Origin: Oscillospiraceae bacterium
GTDB taxonomy: Bacteria; Bacillota; Clostridia; Oscillospirales; Acutalibacteraceae
Reading direction: 5' to 3'
Assembly (NCBI GenBank): GCA_015065545.1
Contig: SVQA01000005.1
Span: 93,337 to 157,336, forward strand
DNA: 64,000 nt
Shown piece by piece: positions 36,262-46,726 of the stretch (position 1 is the stretch's first letter; every line of letters starts with the position of its first letter). Under the pieces are notes generated by a model. That model worked only from the letters and a program-made list of their open reading frames with translations. It was not told the DNA's origin and made no database searches. The position numbers were made by a program, and so were the translations under genes.

Positions 36262-39200
36262 TTACTCTGCGTCAATAGTAGAGATAGTGAGTGTTGTTTC
36301 CTCCAGTACATCAAGAAGTACCTTAACTGTATCCAGAGCTGTAAACATTGTTACATTGTTCTCTGATGCACAAGCACGGATTTCGTAACCGTCTGTTGCC
36401 TGACTCATAGAGCCTACATCACGGGTGTTGATTACATAAGCGATGTGACCCTTACGGATAGCCTTGGGAATATCCTCGGAACCATCGGAAATCTTGCCCA
36501 TCTTATGAGTACGGATGCCGTTCTCTATAAGGAAGTTTGCAGTACCCTCTGTAGCCTGAATGTTGAAGCCAAGCTGATAGAAGCGGCGGATAAGAGGCAG
36601 AGCCTCTTCCTTATCCTTGTCTGCAATTGTTGCAAGGACTGTGCCGTAGTTCTGAACTGTCATACCTGCTGCCTGAATAGCCTTGTACATAGCACGGTTG
36701 AGCTTTCTGTCGTAACCGATAGCCTCGCCTGTGGATTTCATCTCAGGAGAGAGATATGCGTCCAGACCCTTGATTTTATTGAAAGAGAACACAGGAACTT
36801 TTACATACCAGCGATCCTTCTCTGTGGGATAAATTGTGAAGATTCCCTGCTCCTTCAAGGTCTTGCCCATAATTACGTTTGTAGCAATGTCAGCAAGGGA
36901 GTAGCCTGTAGCTTTTGAGAGGAAGGGAACTGTTCTGGAAGAACGGGGATTTACTTCGATGATATATACATCCTCGTTCTTGTCAACGATGAACTGGATG
37001 TTGTAAAGACCCACGATACCAAGGCCGAGACCTAACTTCTTTGCATATTCAAGGATAACACCCTTAACCTTGTCAGAGATACTGAATGCAGGGTATACAC
37101 TTATGGAGTCACCTGAATGAACACCTGTACGCTCTACAAGCTCCATAATACCCGCAACGAAAACATCCTGACCGTCGCAAACTGCGTCAACCTCTACCTC
37201 TTTACCCATAATGTACTTATCAACAAGTACGGGCTTGTCTTCGTCAATTTCAACGGCTGTTCTGAGATAACGTCTGAGCTGATCCTCGCCTGCAACAATC
37301 TGCATTGCACGACCACCAAGAACGAAGGAAGGACGAACAAGTACGGGGTAGCCGATTTCGGCTGCAGCATTTACGCCGTCCTCAATATTTGTAACAGCCT
37401 TACCCTTGGGCTGAGGAATGTTAAGCTCTGCGAGGATTCGCTCGAAGCTCTTTCTGTCCTCTGCTCTGTCAATAGCCTCAACGTCTGTACCGATAACCTG
37501 TACACCGCGTCTGCCGATAGGCTCTGCAAGGTTGATAGCTGTCTGACCGCCAAGAGAAGCAATTGCCTCCCAAGAATTTTCAAACTCAACAACGTTCATT
37601 ACATCCTCGGGAGTAAGAGGCTCAAAGTAGAGCTTGTCTGCTGTTGTGTAGTCTGTGGAAACTGTTTCGGGGTTATTGTTGATGATAATAGCCTCGATGC
37701 CTGCTTTGCGGATTGTGGAAACCGCGTGAACTGTTGAGTAGTCGAACTCAACGCCCTGACCGATACGGATAGGACCTGCACCGAGTACAAGTGTCTTCTT
37801 TCTGTCTGTTACAATCGACTTGTTCTCACCTGTGTAGCTTGAGTAGAAGTAAGGAATATATGCACCTGTGTGGCAGGTGTCAACCATTCTGTAAATGGGG
37901 AAAATTTTATTTTCTTTACGCAGAGCAAAGATTTCGTCGTCTGTCATTCCCCAGAGCTTTGCAATAAATTTATCTGCAAAACCGATTTTCTTTGCTTCTT
38001 TGAGTGTTTCAATATCACCCTTGTTCTCTTTAATTACAACCTCAAAATCTGTAATCTTCTTGAGGCTTTCAAGGAAGAGCTCTGTGATTGCGGTAATCTC
38101 GTGGAGTTCCTCAATGCTTACGCCTCTTCTGAGAAGCTCTGCAACACCGAAGAAGTTATCATCATGGAAGCCTCTGATATACTCTTTGAGTTCTGCTGTT
38201 TCGATTGTATCAAACTTGGGCATATAGAAGTGGCATACACCTGTTTCAAGAGAACGAACAGATTTAAGGAGGCACTCCTCAAGTGTAGATCCAATACCCA
38301 TAACCTCACCTGTTGCCTTCATCTGTGTAGAAAGCTCGTTGGAAACTGTGGGGAATTTATCGAAGGGGAATCTGGGAAGCTTTGCAACTACATAGTCAAG
38401 GTCAGGCTCAAAGGCTGCAGTTGTGTTTGCAATACCGATTTCCTCCAAAGTCATACCAACTGCAATCTTTGCAGTAACTCTTGCGATAGGATAGCCTGAA
38501 GCCTTGGATGCAAGAGCAGAAGAACGGGAAACTCGGGGGTTAACCTCAATAAGATAGTACTCAGAGGAATCGGGATTGAGTGCATACTGAACATTACATC
38601 CGCCTGCGATTTTAAGGGACTTGATAATCTTAAGAGCAGACTCCTTGAGCATTGTAAAGTCGTGGTCATTGAGCGACATAATGGGAGCAACAACCATTGA
38701 GTCACCTGTGTGAACACCAACAGGGTCGATATTCTCCATACCGCAAATCATAATTGCATGGTCGGTGCTATCACGCATAACCTCGAACTCGATTTCCTTA
38801 TAGCCCTTTACGCTCTTTTCGATAAGAACCTGAGATACAGGAGAAAGTCGGAAAGCATTGATTCCTTTCTCTACCAGCTCTTCTTCATTATATGCAAAGC
38901 CGCCGCCTGTACCGCCAAGGGTAAACGCAGGACGAAGAACAACGGGATAGCCGATTTCTCTTGCAGCTTCTTTTGCTTCTTCAAGATTGTAAGTAATTCT
39001 TGAGGGAATAACAGGCTCACCGATGCTCTCGCAAAGTTCTTTGAAGAGTTCTCTGTCCTCTGCACGCTCGATACTCTCGGAGCTTGTGCCCAGAAGCTCA
39101 ACGCCGCATTCCTCAAGGATTCCTTTCTTTTCAAGCTGGGTAGCTAAATTCAGACCTGTCTGTCCGCCGATACCGGGGATGATAGCATCGGGTCTCTCGT

Positions 39201-39438
39201 AGCGGAGAATTCTTGCGATATACTCCAGTGTGAGAGGCTCCATGTAAACCTTATCGGCAATGGTTGTGTCTGTCATAATTGTTGCAGGGTTGGAGTTGCA
39301 GAGAACAACCTCATAGCCCTCTTCTTTAAGTGCAAGACAAGCCTGTGTGCCTGCGTAGTCAAACTCTGCAGCCTGTCCGATAATGATAGGACCTGAGCCG
39401 ATAATCAGAATTTTTTTAATATCCTTGCGTTTTGGCAT
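36262..39438 (-). CDS. carB: Carbamoyl phosphate synthase large subunit
   Basis: MPKRKDIKKILIIGSGPIIIGQAAEFDYAGTQA...; duplicated ATP-grasp halves. Confidence 0.97.
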   Translation of the reverse strand: MPKRKDIKKILIIGSGPIIIGQAAEFDYAGTQACLALKEEGYEVVLCNSNPATIMTDTTIADKVYMEPLTLEYIARILRYERPDAIIPGIGGQTGLNLATQLEKKGILEECGVELLGTSSESIERAEDRELFKELCESIGEPVIPSRITYNLEEAKEAAREIGYPVVLRPAFTLGGTGGGFAYNEEELVEKGINAFRLSPVSQVLIEKSVKGYKEIEFEVMRDSTDHAIMICGMENIDPVGVHTGDSMVVAPIMSLNDHDFTMLKESALKIIKSLKIAGGCNVQYALNPDSSEYYLIEVNPRVSRSSALASKASGYPIARVTAKIAVGMTLEEIGIANTTAAFEPDLDYVVAKLPRFPFDKFPTVSNELSTQMKATGEVMGIGSTLEECLLKSVRSLETGVCHFYMPKFDTIETAELKEYIRGFHDDNFFGVAELLRRGVSIEELHEITAITELFLESLKKITDFEVVIKENKGDIETLKEAKKIGFADKFIAKLWGMTDDEIFALRKENKIFPIYRMVDTCHTGAYIPYFYSSYTGENKSIVTDRKKTLVLGAGPIRIGQGVEFDYSTVHAVSTIRKAGIEAIIINNNPETVSTDYTTADKLYFEPLTPEDVMNVVEFENSWEAIASLGGQTAINLAEPIGRRGVQVIGTDVEAIDRAEDRKSFERILAELNIPQPKGKAVTNIEDGVNAAAEIGYPVLVRPSFVLGGRAMQIVAGEDQLRRYLRTAVEIDEDKPVLVDKYIMGKEVEVDAVCDGQDVFVAGIMELVERTGVHSGDSISVYPAFSISDKVKGVILEYAKKLGLGLGIVGLYNIQFIVDKNEDVYIIEVNPRSSRTVPFLSKATGYSLADIATNVIMGKTLKEQGIFTIYPTEKDRWYVKVPVFSFNKIKGLDAYLSPEMKSTGEAIGYDRKLNRAMYKAIQAAGMTVQNYGTVLATIADKDKEEALPLIRRFYQLGFNIQATEGTANFLIENGIRTHKMGKISDGSEDIPKAIRKGHIAYVINTRDVGSMSQATDGYEIRACASENNVTMFTALDTVKVLLDVLEETTLTISTIDAE

Positions 39439-39470
39439 AATAATCTCCTCCAAATATATTTTCTAATCTA

Positions 39471-40736
39471 TTATTCATTATCCTTCCAGACAACTGTGCC
39501 ATCGCACATCGTCATCAGGCATTTTCCATAAACTTCAGCACCTTTAAAGGGAGTTGCTCTGCCCTTTGAGATGAACTTCTCAGGGTCTATCTCATATTTG
39601 CTTTCAAGGTCGAATACCGTTAGGTTTGCATTCTTACCTTCTTTTATCTCTATATCAAAGCCGAATCGCTTTGAAGGATTGACACTCATAAGCTCTATAA
39701 GCTTTTCAAGAGTAATAACCCCTGTTTTAACAAGGTTTGTGTAGAGAGTTGCAAAGGAGGTTTCGATACCCACAATGCCCATTGCACTCTTCTCGAGTCC
39801 CTTGCTCTTTTCTTCCAAAGAATGAGGTGCATGGTCGGTAGCTATCATATCAACAGTGCCGTCTTTAATTCCCTCAATAAGTGCCAGTCGGTCTTCCTTT
39901 GCTCTGAGAGGAGGATTCATCTTAAACCTTCCGTCTTCCTGCAAGCAGGAGTCATCAAGCACAAGGTAGTGAGGTCCTGTTTCGCAGGTAATATCCACAC
40001 CCTCAGCTTTTGCCTTGCGGATAACCTCAACGGACTCCTTTGCAGACACATGGCATACATGGTAGGGACAGCCCGTTTCCTTTGAGAGCTTTACGTCCCT
40101 CGCAATAGGACCCCACTCACTCTCGGAGCAGATGCCCTTGTGGCCGTGTTCCTTTGCATATTCACCGTCGTGGATATAACCGCCGCAAAGTAGGGAGTTA
40201 TCCTCGCAATGAGCAACAATCATCTTGCCGAGTTTTTTTGAAATAAGCATTGCTTCTTTCATCATTTCTTCGCTTTGTACTCCCCTGCCGTCGTCAGAGA
40301 ATGCAATTGTGTCCTTTGCCATACCCTCTAAGTCAGAAAGTTCTTCACCAAGCTGACCGACTGTAATAGAGCCGTAAGGCAAAACATTTATTACTGCATC
40401 TTGTTTAATAATATCAAGCTGTTCGCGAAGGTGCTCTACACTATCAGGCACAGGATTCAAGTTAGGCATTGTGCATACAGTAGTGTATCCGCCTGCAGCC
40501 GCTGCCTTTGAGCCTGTAGCGATAGTTTCTTTATACGAAAAGCCCGGCTCACGGAAATGCACATGCACATCCGCAAAGCCGGGAAATATAAAGCATCCAT
40601 TATAATCGAGAACAACAGCATCATCGCTCTGTAAACACTTGCCCAGAGCGACAACAACAGAACCGTCAACAAGAACATCAGAAAGTATGAACTTGCCGTC
40701 GGTATATACATTTGCGCCTTTGAGTAAGTACTTCAT
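39471..40736 (-). CDS. pyrC: Dihydroorotase
   Basis: FPGFADVHVHFREPGFSYKETIATGSKAAAAGGYTTVCTMPNLNP...IATDHAPHS; start adjusted to MKYLLKG. Confidence 0.95.
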   Translation of the reverse strand: MKYLLKGANVYTDGKFILSDVLVDGSVVVALGKCLQSDDAVVLDYNGCFIFPGFADVHVHFREPGFSYKETIATGSKAAAAGGYTTVCTMPNLNPVPDSVEHLREQLDIIKQDAVINVLPYGSITVGQLGEELSDLEGMAKDTIAFSDDGRGVQSEEMMKEAMLISKKLGKMIVAHCEDNSLLCGGYIHDGEYAKEHGHKGICSESEWGPIARDVKLSKETGCPYHVCHVSAKESVEVIRKAKAEGVDITCETGPHYLVLDDSCLQEDGRFKMNPPLRAKEDRLALIEGIKDGTVDMIATDHAPHSLEEKSKGLEKSAMGIVGIETSFATLYTNLVKTGVITLEKLIELMSVNPSKRFGFDIEIKEGKNANLTVFDLESKYEIDPEKFISKGRATPFKGAEVYGKCLMTMCDGTVVWKDNE

Positions 40737-40810
40737 AATTCTCTCCTCAATAAAATGGAATTCTAATCTTAATTTAACTAAAAAGAGGGTAAATATGAAA
40801 AAAATCCTGC

Positions 40811-40886
40811 CGCAGATACACGACAAGACAAAGCTACATAAGGTACGCAGATACACTGCGGACATATATATACACAAATCTTGTCG
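40811..40886 (-). promoter_or_regulatory. Possible structured 5' leader of the pyr operon
   Basis: cgacaaga (40821-40828)/tcttgtcg (40879-40886) inverted repeat; cgcagatacac repeated at 40811 and 40846; inner cgca..tgcg. Confidence 0.35.
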
Positions 40887-41103
40887 GCATCTCTGTACCG
40901 CTCTTAAAGATTTATTGCAAATATAATATCATTTTACCGGAGAATTGTCAATGCTGCAGAAGAATTATAATAAAAAAATCCTTACCAATTCAAAGGGCGG
41001 TATAGGCAAATAATATGTTTATCTTGACAAGTAGCTTTTATTTCTTGACACTCTACTTATATAAGAATAAAATATATATCATAATACCAAAGGTGGAATA
41101 AGT

Positions 41104-41778
41104 ATGTTAAGTATTCTGATTGCCGATGACGACAAAAACACAAGACTCCTTTTAAAAGCCCTGCTTGAAGCCGAAAAATACAATGTGTTCACAGCCAAGG
41201 ACGGAGAAGAAGCCTTGAAGCTCCTCGAAAAAGAGCATGTAGACTTAATCGTACTGGATATTATGATGCCTAAGATGGATGGCTATGAGTTCACAAAGGC
41301 TCTGCGTGATGCAGGAAGTGAACTCCCTATCCTTATGGTATCTGCAAAGCAGTATCCCGAGGACAAACGTAGAGGCTTTCTTATGGGCACAGATGATTAT
41401 ATGACAAAGCCTATTGATGAAGAAGAAATGCTCCTGCGTATAAAAGCTCTTTTGCGTCGTGCTAAAATTGCAACAGAGCGAAAAATCGTTATAGGTGATG
41501 TAGTACTTGACTATGATTCACTCACCGTTACAAAGGGCGAAGAAACACAGGAACTTCCTCAAAAGGAATTTTTGCTTCTTTACAAACTCCTCTCCTACCC
41601 CGGCAAAATTTTTACCCGCATTCAGCTTATGGACGAGATATGGGGCTGTGAATGTGATACAGGCTGGGAAACCGTTACCGTACACATCGGAAGACTCAGA
41701 AAACGTTTCGAAAATTTTAAGGAGTTCCAAATTGAATCTGTAAGAGGACTGGGCTATAAGGCGGTAAAGAAAGTATGA
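41104..41778 (+). CDS. OmpR-family response regulator
   Basis: LIADDDKNTRLLLKALLE...LIVLDIMMPKMDGYEF...winged-helix C-terminus. Confidence 0.94.
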   Translation: MLSILIADDDKNTRLLLKALLEAEKYNVFTAKDGEEALKLLEKEHVDLIVLDIMMPKMDGYEFTKALRDAGSELPILMVSAKQYPEDKRRGFLMGTDDYMTKPIDEEEMLLRIKALLRRAKIATERKIVIGDVVLDYDSLTVTKGEETQELPQKEFLLLYKLLSYPGKIFTRIQLMDEIWGCECDTGWETVTVHIGRLRKRFENFKEFQIESVRGLGYKAVKKV

Positions 41779-42854
41779 AAAACAAAGAACAAGTAAACAA
41801 AGTCACTTACCGAAACCGACTATCTCTCACCTTGGTGTTTGCACTTCTGATTTTTGCGGTTTTGCTACTATCAATTGCCATATTCGTTGCTGCTACCTTT
41901 ACAATTTCAAAGCTCGGCTGGTTAGAGGCAGACAAGATAAACAACCCCGACATCATCACCCTTATAATCGATGTGGGTCTTATAAGTATTGCAGTAGGCT
42001 TTATTGTTGCGATGCTCACACTCAAGTACCCGCTTAAACCCTTCAATCAGATTATCACCCAGATGAACCGACTTGCTGCAGGCGACTTCAAAGCAAGGCT
42101 TCACTTCTCAAAGCCTATCGCCTCTCACCCTGCTTTTAAAGAAACCGCTGACAGCTTTAATAAAATGGCAGAAGATCTCGAGGGCAGTCAGCTTCTGCGT
42201 TCTGACTTCATAAACAATATATCCCACGAATTCAAAACTCCCATTGTTTCCATAGCGGGTTTTGCAAAGCTTCTAAAAAGAGACGACTTAACCGATGATC
42301 AAAAGAAAGAGTACATCAATATTATCGAAGAAGAATCGCTCCGACTTGCGTCTATGGCAACAAATGTACTCAATCTTACAAAGGTCGAAAATCAGTCTAT
42401 CCTCACCGAAGTATCAGAGTTTAATTTAACAGAGCAAATTCGCTCCTGCCTTCTTCTTTTGGAGAATAAATGGGCAAAGAAAAATATAGAGCCTTTCATC
42501 ACAATGGAAGAGCTGCAGATAAATGCTAACGAGGAGCTTTTAAAGCAGGTCTGGATAAATCTTCTGGACAATGCCATTAAATTTGCTCCCGAAAGCACTG
42601 AAATTTCCATAGGCTCTGTTATCACAGGTAATAATATCAGACTCTCTATCAAAAATCAGGGAGAAATCGCCGAAGAATACAAGAGCAAAATCTTCAACCG
42701 TTTTTATCAGGCAGACGAGTCACACTCAAAAGAGGGTAACGGAGTAGGTCTTGCAATAGTCAAAAAAATCGTAGAGCTTCACAACGGAAATGTCGATGTA
42801 AAATCCGAAGACGGCTTTGTAGAATTCCTCGTAACTCTGCCAAAAGCTCAATAA
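41775..42854 (+). CDS. HAMP-domain sensor histidine kinase
   Basis: FINNISHEFKTPIVSIAGFAKLL...GNGVGLAIVKKIVELHNG; overlaps RR stop. Confidence 0.94.
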   Translation: MKNKEQVNKVTYRNRLSLTLVFALLIFAVLLLSIAIFVAATFTISKLGWLEADKINNPDIITLIIDVGLISIAVGFIVAMLTLKYPLKPFNQIITQMNRLAAGDFKARLHFSKPIASHPAFKETADSFNKMAEDLEGSQLLRSDFINNISHEFKTPIVSIAGFAKLLKRDDLTDDQKKEYINIIEEESLRLASMATNVLNLTKVENQSILTEVSEFNLTEQIRSCLLLLENKWAKKNIEPFITMEELQINANEELLKQVWINLLDNAIKFAPESTEISIGSVITGNNIRLSIKNQGEIAEEYKSKIFNRFYQADESHSKEGNGVGLAIVKKIVELHNGNVDVKSEDGFVEFLVTLPKAQ

Positions 42855-42861
42855 CACTTTC

Positions 42862-42892
42862 AAAAGAGCATCCTTTTCGGGTGCTCTTTTCT
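42862..42892 (+). terminator. Rho-independent terminator
   Basis: aaaagagcatccttttcgggtgctctttt. Confidence 0.85.
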
Positions 42893-43012
42893 TTATCCCT
42901 TTAAGTTTCTTTTCAGTTTATAAAGCTATGCTAAAATTGTCGCATAATGGTGTAAAATGTCTTTTGCACTTTTAAATTTAAAAATCTACTGATTTAGATT
43001 TGGGGTGGATAA

Positions 43013-44662
43013 ATGAACACTACTAAACTTTACGGCAAAATGTATCTGCAGATGCTTTTAGGCGGTGCCACTACACTCTCAGAGAATGTAGAAAGGCTCA
43101 ACGACCTTAACGTATTCCCTGTGGCAGACGGCGATACAGGCACAAATATGTACAGAACTATGCAGGGCGGTCTTATGGAGGCTACAACTGAGGACAGCGA
43201 CAGCATAGGCAAGGTTTCCAAAGCGTTTGCAAAAGGAATCCTCCTTTCTGCAAGAGGCAACTCCGGGGTTATACTTTCTCAGATTTTTACAGGCATCAAC
43301 GAGATACTCAAATATTTTGATAAAGCAACACCCATACAGCTTGCCGACGCTTACAGAAAGGGTATCGAAAAAGCCTACTCAGCTGTACAGAATCCCACCG
43401 AAGGCACTATACTTACCGTGTTCAGAGAGAGCACCGAATATGCCGCAAATATTATGAACGAAAACTCAACCATTGAGGATTTCTTTGAGCTTCACATCAG
43501 AGAAGCAAGACGCTCCTTAGAACGCACAAAAGAGCTTCTTCCGGTACTTGCAGAGGCAGATGTTGTGGACTCGGGTGCCGCAGGCTATCTTGCAGTTGCA
43601 GAGGGTATGTACAAAGCCCTTACAGGTGAGCTTATTCCCGAAGAGTTCCAGCCTGCACAAGCAGAAACAACTCCCGCTATCAACATAGATTCCTTTACCC
43701 GTGACAGCGTACTTGAGTTCGGCTACTGTACAGAATTTCTTATAAGACTTACCACCGCAAAGGTAGACCCCGACACATTTAATGTTCAGACTGTTATCAA
43801 CGACCTCAACACCCTTGGCGGTGAAAGCATCGTTGCATACAAACAAGATGATATTGTGAAGGTACACGTTCACACCTTCACTCCCGGTTTAATCCTTGCA
43901 AAGATGCAGGAGTACGGCGAATTCCTAACAGTTAAGGTTGAGAATATGTCCGTAGGCCATTCAGAGAGTGAAAAGCAAAAAGACAAAAAGAAAAAGCGTA
44001 AAAAGTTCTCTGTTGTATCCGTGTCCACAGGCGATGGTATTTCTGCCCTCTTCACCGATATGGGTGTTGACCGAATAATCAGCGGCGGTCAGACCCAGAA
44101 CCCCTCCACAGAAGAGTTTATTGAGGCTTTCTCCGATTGTAGCAGCGAACACATTATCGTTCTGCCCAACAACAAAAATATCATCCTTGCCGCAAAGCAG
44201 GCAGGTAAAATCTACACAGATGCACAGGTGCACGTTGTCGAAACCAAAAATCTTGCAGAAGGCTACTGTGCCCTTGCTGTTATCAACCCCGGCTTTACAG
44301 ATATGCAAGTACTCACAGACAGTGCTCTGCGAGCCGCAAAGGATGTTCAAAGCATTGAGGTAACAAAGGCTATACGAAATGCCACCATTGACGGAGTTAA
44401 CGTTAAGAAAGACGACTATATGGCAATCGGTGCAGGCAAGGTTCAGTCCACTGCCCCAACTGCCGAGGAAGCTGTGCTCAAAGCTTTAGACTCCCTTGAC
44501 ACCGACCTTGCAGAGATAATTACACTCTTTGCAGGCAAGAATGTAACAGCAGATAAAAGAGCCGCTCTCACAGAAAAGCTCGAGGAAATCTACGACGAAT
44601 GTGAAATCGTAGTTTACGAAGGCGGTCAGGAAGTTTACGACTACTATGTTGCAGTAGAATAA
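43013..44662 (+). CDS. fakA: DAK2 domain fatty acid kinase catalytic subunit (FakA/YloV-like)
   Basis: LNDLNVFPVADGDTGTNMYRTM...ARGNSGVILSQIFTG...VVDSGAAGY. Confidence 0.92.
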   Translation: MNTTKLYGKMYLQMLLGGATTLSENVERLNDLNVFPVADGDTGTNMYRTMQGGLMEATTEDSDSIGKVSKAFAKGILLSARGNSGVILSQIFTGINEILKYFDKATPIQLADAYRKGIEKAYSAVQNPTEGTILTVFRESTEYAANIMNENSTIEDFFELHIREARRSLERTKELLPVLAEADVVDSGAAGYLAVAEGMYKALTGELIPEEFQPAQAETTPAINIDSFTRDSVLEFGYCTEFLIRLTTAKVDPDTFNVQTVINDLNTLGGESIVAYKQDDIVKVHVHTFTPGLILAKMQEYGEFLTVKVENMSVGHSESEKQKDKKKKRKKFSVVSVSTGDGISALFTDMGVDRIISGGQTQNPSTEEFIEAFSDCSSEHIIVLPNNKNIILAAKQAGKIYTDAQVHVVETKNLAEGYCALAVINPGFTDMQVLTDSALRAAKDVQSIEVTKAIRNATIDGVNVKKDDYMAIGAGKVQSTAPTAEEAVLKALDSLDTDLAEIITLFAGKNVTADKRAALTEKLEEIYDECEIVVYEGGQEVYDYYVAVE

Positions 44663-44682
44663 TTTAAAGAGAGGTAAAATTT

Positions 44683-45582
44683 ATGTCTAAAATTAAGATT
44701 ATGTGCACATCCACAGGATGTATTGAATATGCTCCCGAAAGATACAGAGAAATGGATATTGAGATTATCCGTGTACTCGTTCACTTCAACGGCAAGGAAT
44801 ATAAAGAGGGTATCGGTCTTGACCCTGTTGAATTCTATAACTTCCTCGAAACAGTAGAGGATCCCAAGTCAAACCTCCCCCATACCGATATGCCCAATAC
44901 AGAGGACATTCGTGCAGCATTCGACAAAGCAATTGCAGACGGCTATGACGAAGCAATTGTATTTGCTATTTCAGCGGGTCTTGGCGGCACTTATAATAAA
45001 ATCTGCTTGGTTGCAAAAGAATATGAAGGCAAGCTCAAAATAAATGTTGTAGATACCGAAATCACCTGCTTCGGTGAAGGTCTGCTTGCTATCAAGGCTT
45101 ATGAATTTGCACAGAAGGGTATGTCTTCCGAGGATATTCTCAAAGAAATCAACTGGATGAAACGTCATCAGGAATTAATCGGTATTGACGGAAAACTCGA
45201 TTACCTTATTTATAACGGAAGACTCAAGGGCGGAAAAGCCTTTATGGGTCAGCTTCTCAACATTTGTCCTGTTATTCACATGGATAAAGGCGAGATTGTT
45301 CCCCTTGAAAGTGTACGCACACAGAAGAAAGCTCTTGCCCGTACCTGCGAGTTATTAAAAGAAAAGCTGGGTGACAGAAATCCCGAGGACTATGTTCTCT
45401 GGCATATCTACACAGGCCGTTCCGTTATCGATAAGCTCCTTGAAATTGAGAAGAAATACGACATAAAAACTAACCATGAGGATGTTATTATGTCTCCTGT
45501 AAGCGGATGTCACAACGGACCTTGGCTTGCAGCTTACGGTTACACATTCCTTCGTCGCGAAGACGAGCCTCTGGAGGACTAA
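44683..45582 (+). CDS. DegV family fatty-acid-binding protein (FakB-like)
   Basis: DegV fold features; LPHTDMPNTEDIRAAFDKAIADGYDEAIVFAISAGLGGTYN; adjacent to fakA. Confidence 0.88.
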   Translation: MSKIKIMCTSTGCIEYAPERYREMDIEIIRVLVHFNGKEYKEGIGLDPVEFYNFLETVEDPKSNLPHTDMPNTEDIRAAFDKAIADGYDEAIVFAISAGLGGTYNKICLVAKEYEGKLKINVVDTEITCFGEGLLAIKAYEFAQKGMSSEDILKEINWMKRHQELIGIDGKLDYLIYNGRLKGGKAFMGQLLNICPVIHMDKGEIVPLESVRTQKKALARTCELLKEKLGDRNPEDYVLWHIYTGRSVIDKLLEIEKKYDIKTNHEDVIMSPVSGCHNGPWLAAYGYTFLRREDEPLED

Positions 45583-45583
45583 T

Positions 45584-46726
45584 ATGATAACCGTTAAAGA
45601 GGTAAAAAGCCAAAAGGATATAAAGGAGTTTATTGAGTTTCCTTTAAAACTTTATAAGAAAAACCCTTTCTTTGTTCCTCCTCTTTACAGTGATGAAAAG
45701 AAACTTTTAAACCGTGAAAAATCCACCCCTGCTTTTGATACAGTCTATTTTCTTTGCAAAAAAGACGGAAAGGTTGCAGGAAGAATTCAGGGTATAATTC
45801 AAAAGCAATATAACGAACTCCATAATTGCTCTCAAGTACGATTCAACCGATTCGACTCTATCAATGACAAAGACGTAGCCTCTGCTCTCTTTAAAGCAGT
45901 AGAGGATTGGGCTAAAAAAAGGGGTATGACCCATATCTGCGGTCCTTTAGGCTTCAGCGATTTGGACAGAGAGGGACTTCTTATCGAGGGCTTTGAGGAA
46001 GAATCCACCTTCGAGGAGCAATACAGCTTCCCCTACTACCCTGCACTTGTAGAGAGCTTCGGATTCAAGAAGGATGCAGACTGGCTGGAATATGAACTGA
46101 CTCTCCCAAAGGAACGCAACCAAATCCTTGAGCGAGTTGCAAAGCGTTCTATGGAAATGAACAAGCTTCACGTTGCCGACACAAGCATCCCAAAGAAAAA
46201 GTATATTGAAAAATACCGCAACGGTTTCTTTGATTGCCTTGACGAATGTTATCGGGAGCTTTATGGCACAGTGCCTATCACAAAAGAGGCACAGGATGAG
46301 CTTGTCAGTCAATTTATGATGATACTCAACAAAAAGTATCTTGTGTTTATCTGCGACGAAAAGGAAGAGGTAGTAGCCTTCGGAATGTGTCTGCCTGCCA
46401 TAGGCAACGCACTCAAGGGTACAAGCGGAAAACTCACTCCCATAAACCTTTTGCGGATATTAAAAACAGTCAAGAATCCTAAAACCATTGACCTTGCTCT
46501 TGTAGCGGTGCGTCCCAAATACCAGAAAAAAGGTGTAAACGCCATTTTGCTTATGGATATGCTTAGTATTCTTGAGAGCGGTAAAATAAAAAAATTCGAA
46601 ACAAACTTAAATCTTGAGACTAACACCGCCGTTGTGGCTCAGTGGAAGTATTTTTCATCTCGTCAACACAAACGCAGACGCTCTTACATTAAACAAATAG
46701 GAGAACAAAATGCTCAAAAAAATTAA
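45584..46726 (+). CDS. YghO-like GNAT-family N-acyltransferase
   Basis: IEFPLKLYKKNPFFVPPLYSDEKKLLNR...AGRIQGIIQKQYNE...GPLGFSDLDREGLLIEGFEE...PYYPALVESFGFKKDADW; start adjusted to MITVKEV. Confidence 0.8.
   Translation: MITVKEVKSQKDIKEFIEFPLKLYKKNPFFVPPLYSDEKKLLNREKSTPAFDTVYFLCKKDGKVAGRIQGIIQKQYNELHNCSQVRFNRFDSINDKDVASALFKAVEDWAKKRGMTHICGPLGFSDLDREGLLIEGFEEESTFEEQYSFPYYPALVESFGFKKDADWLEYELTLPKERNQILERVAKRSMEMNKLHVADTSIPKKKYIEKYRNGFFDCLDECYRELYGTVPITKEAQDELVSQFMMILNKKYLVFICDEKEEVVAFGMCLPAIGNALKGTSGKLTPINLLRILKTVKNPKTIDLALVAVRPKYQKKGVNAILLMDMLSILESGKIKKFETNLNLETNTAVVAQWKYFSSRQHKRRRSYIKQIGEQNAQKN

Noticed and set aside
35513-36388. 291 aa plus-strand ORF
   Set aside because: Antisense to pyrK; no recognisable domain or independent RBS/terminator.
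37117-38499. Large plus-strand ORFs (206 and 209 aa)
   Set aside because: Antisense to carB; shadow ORFs.
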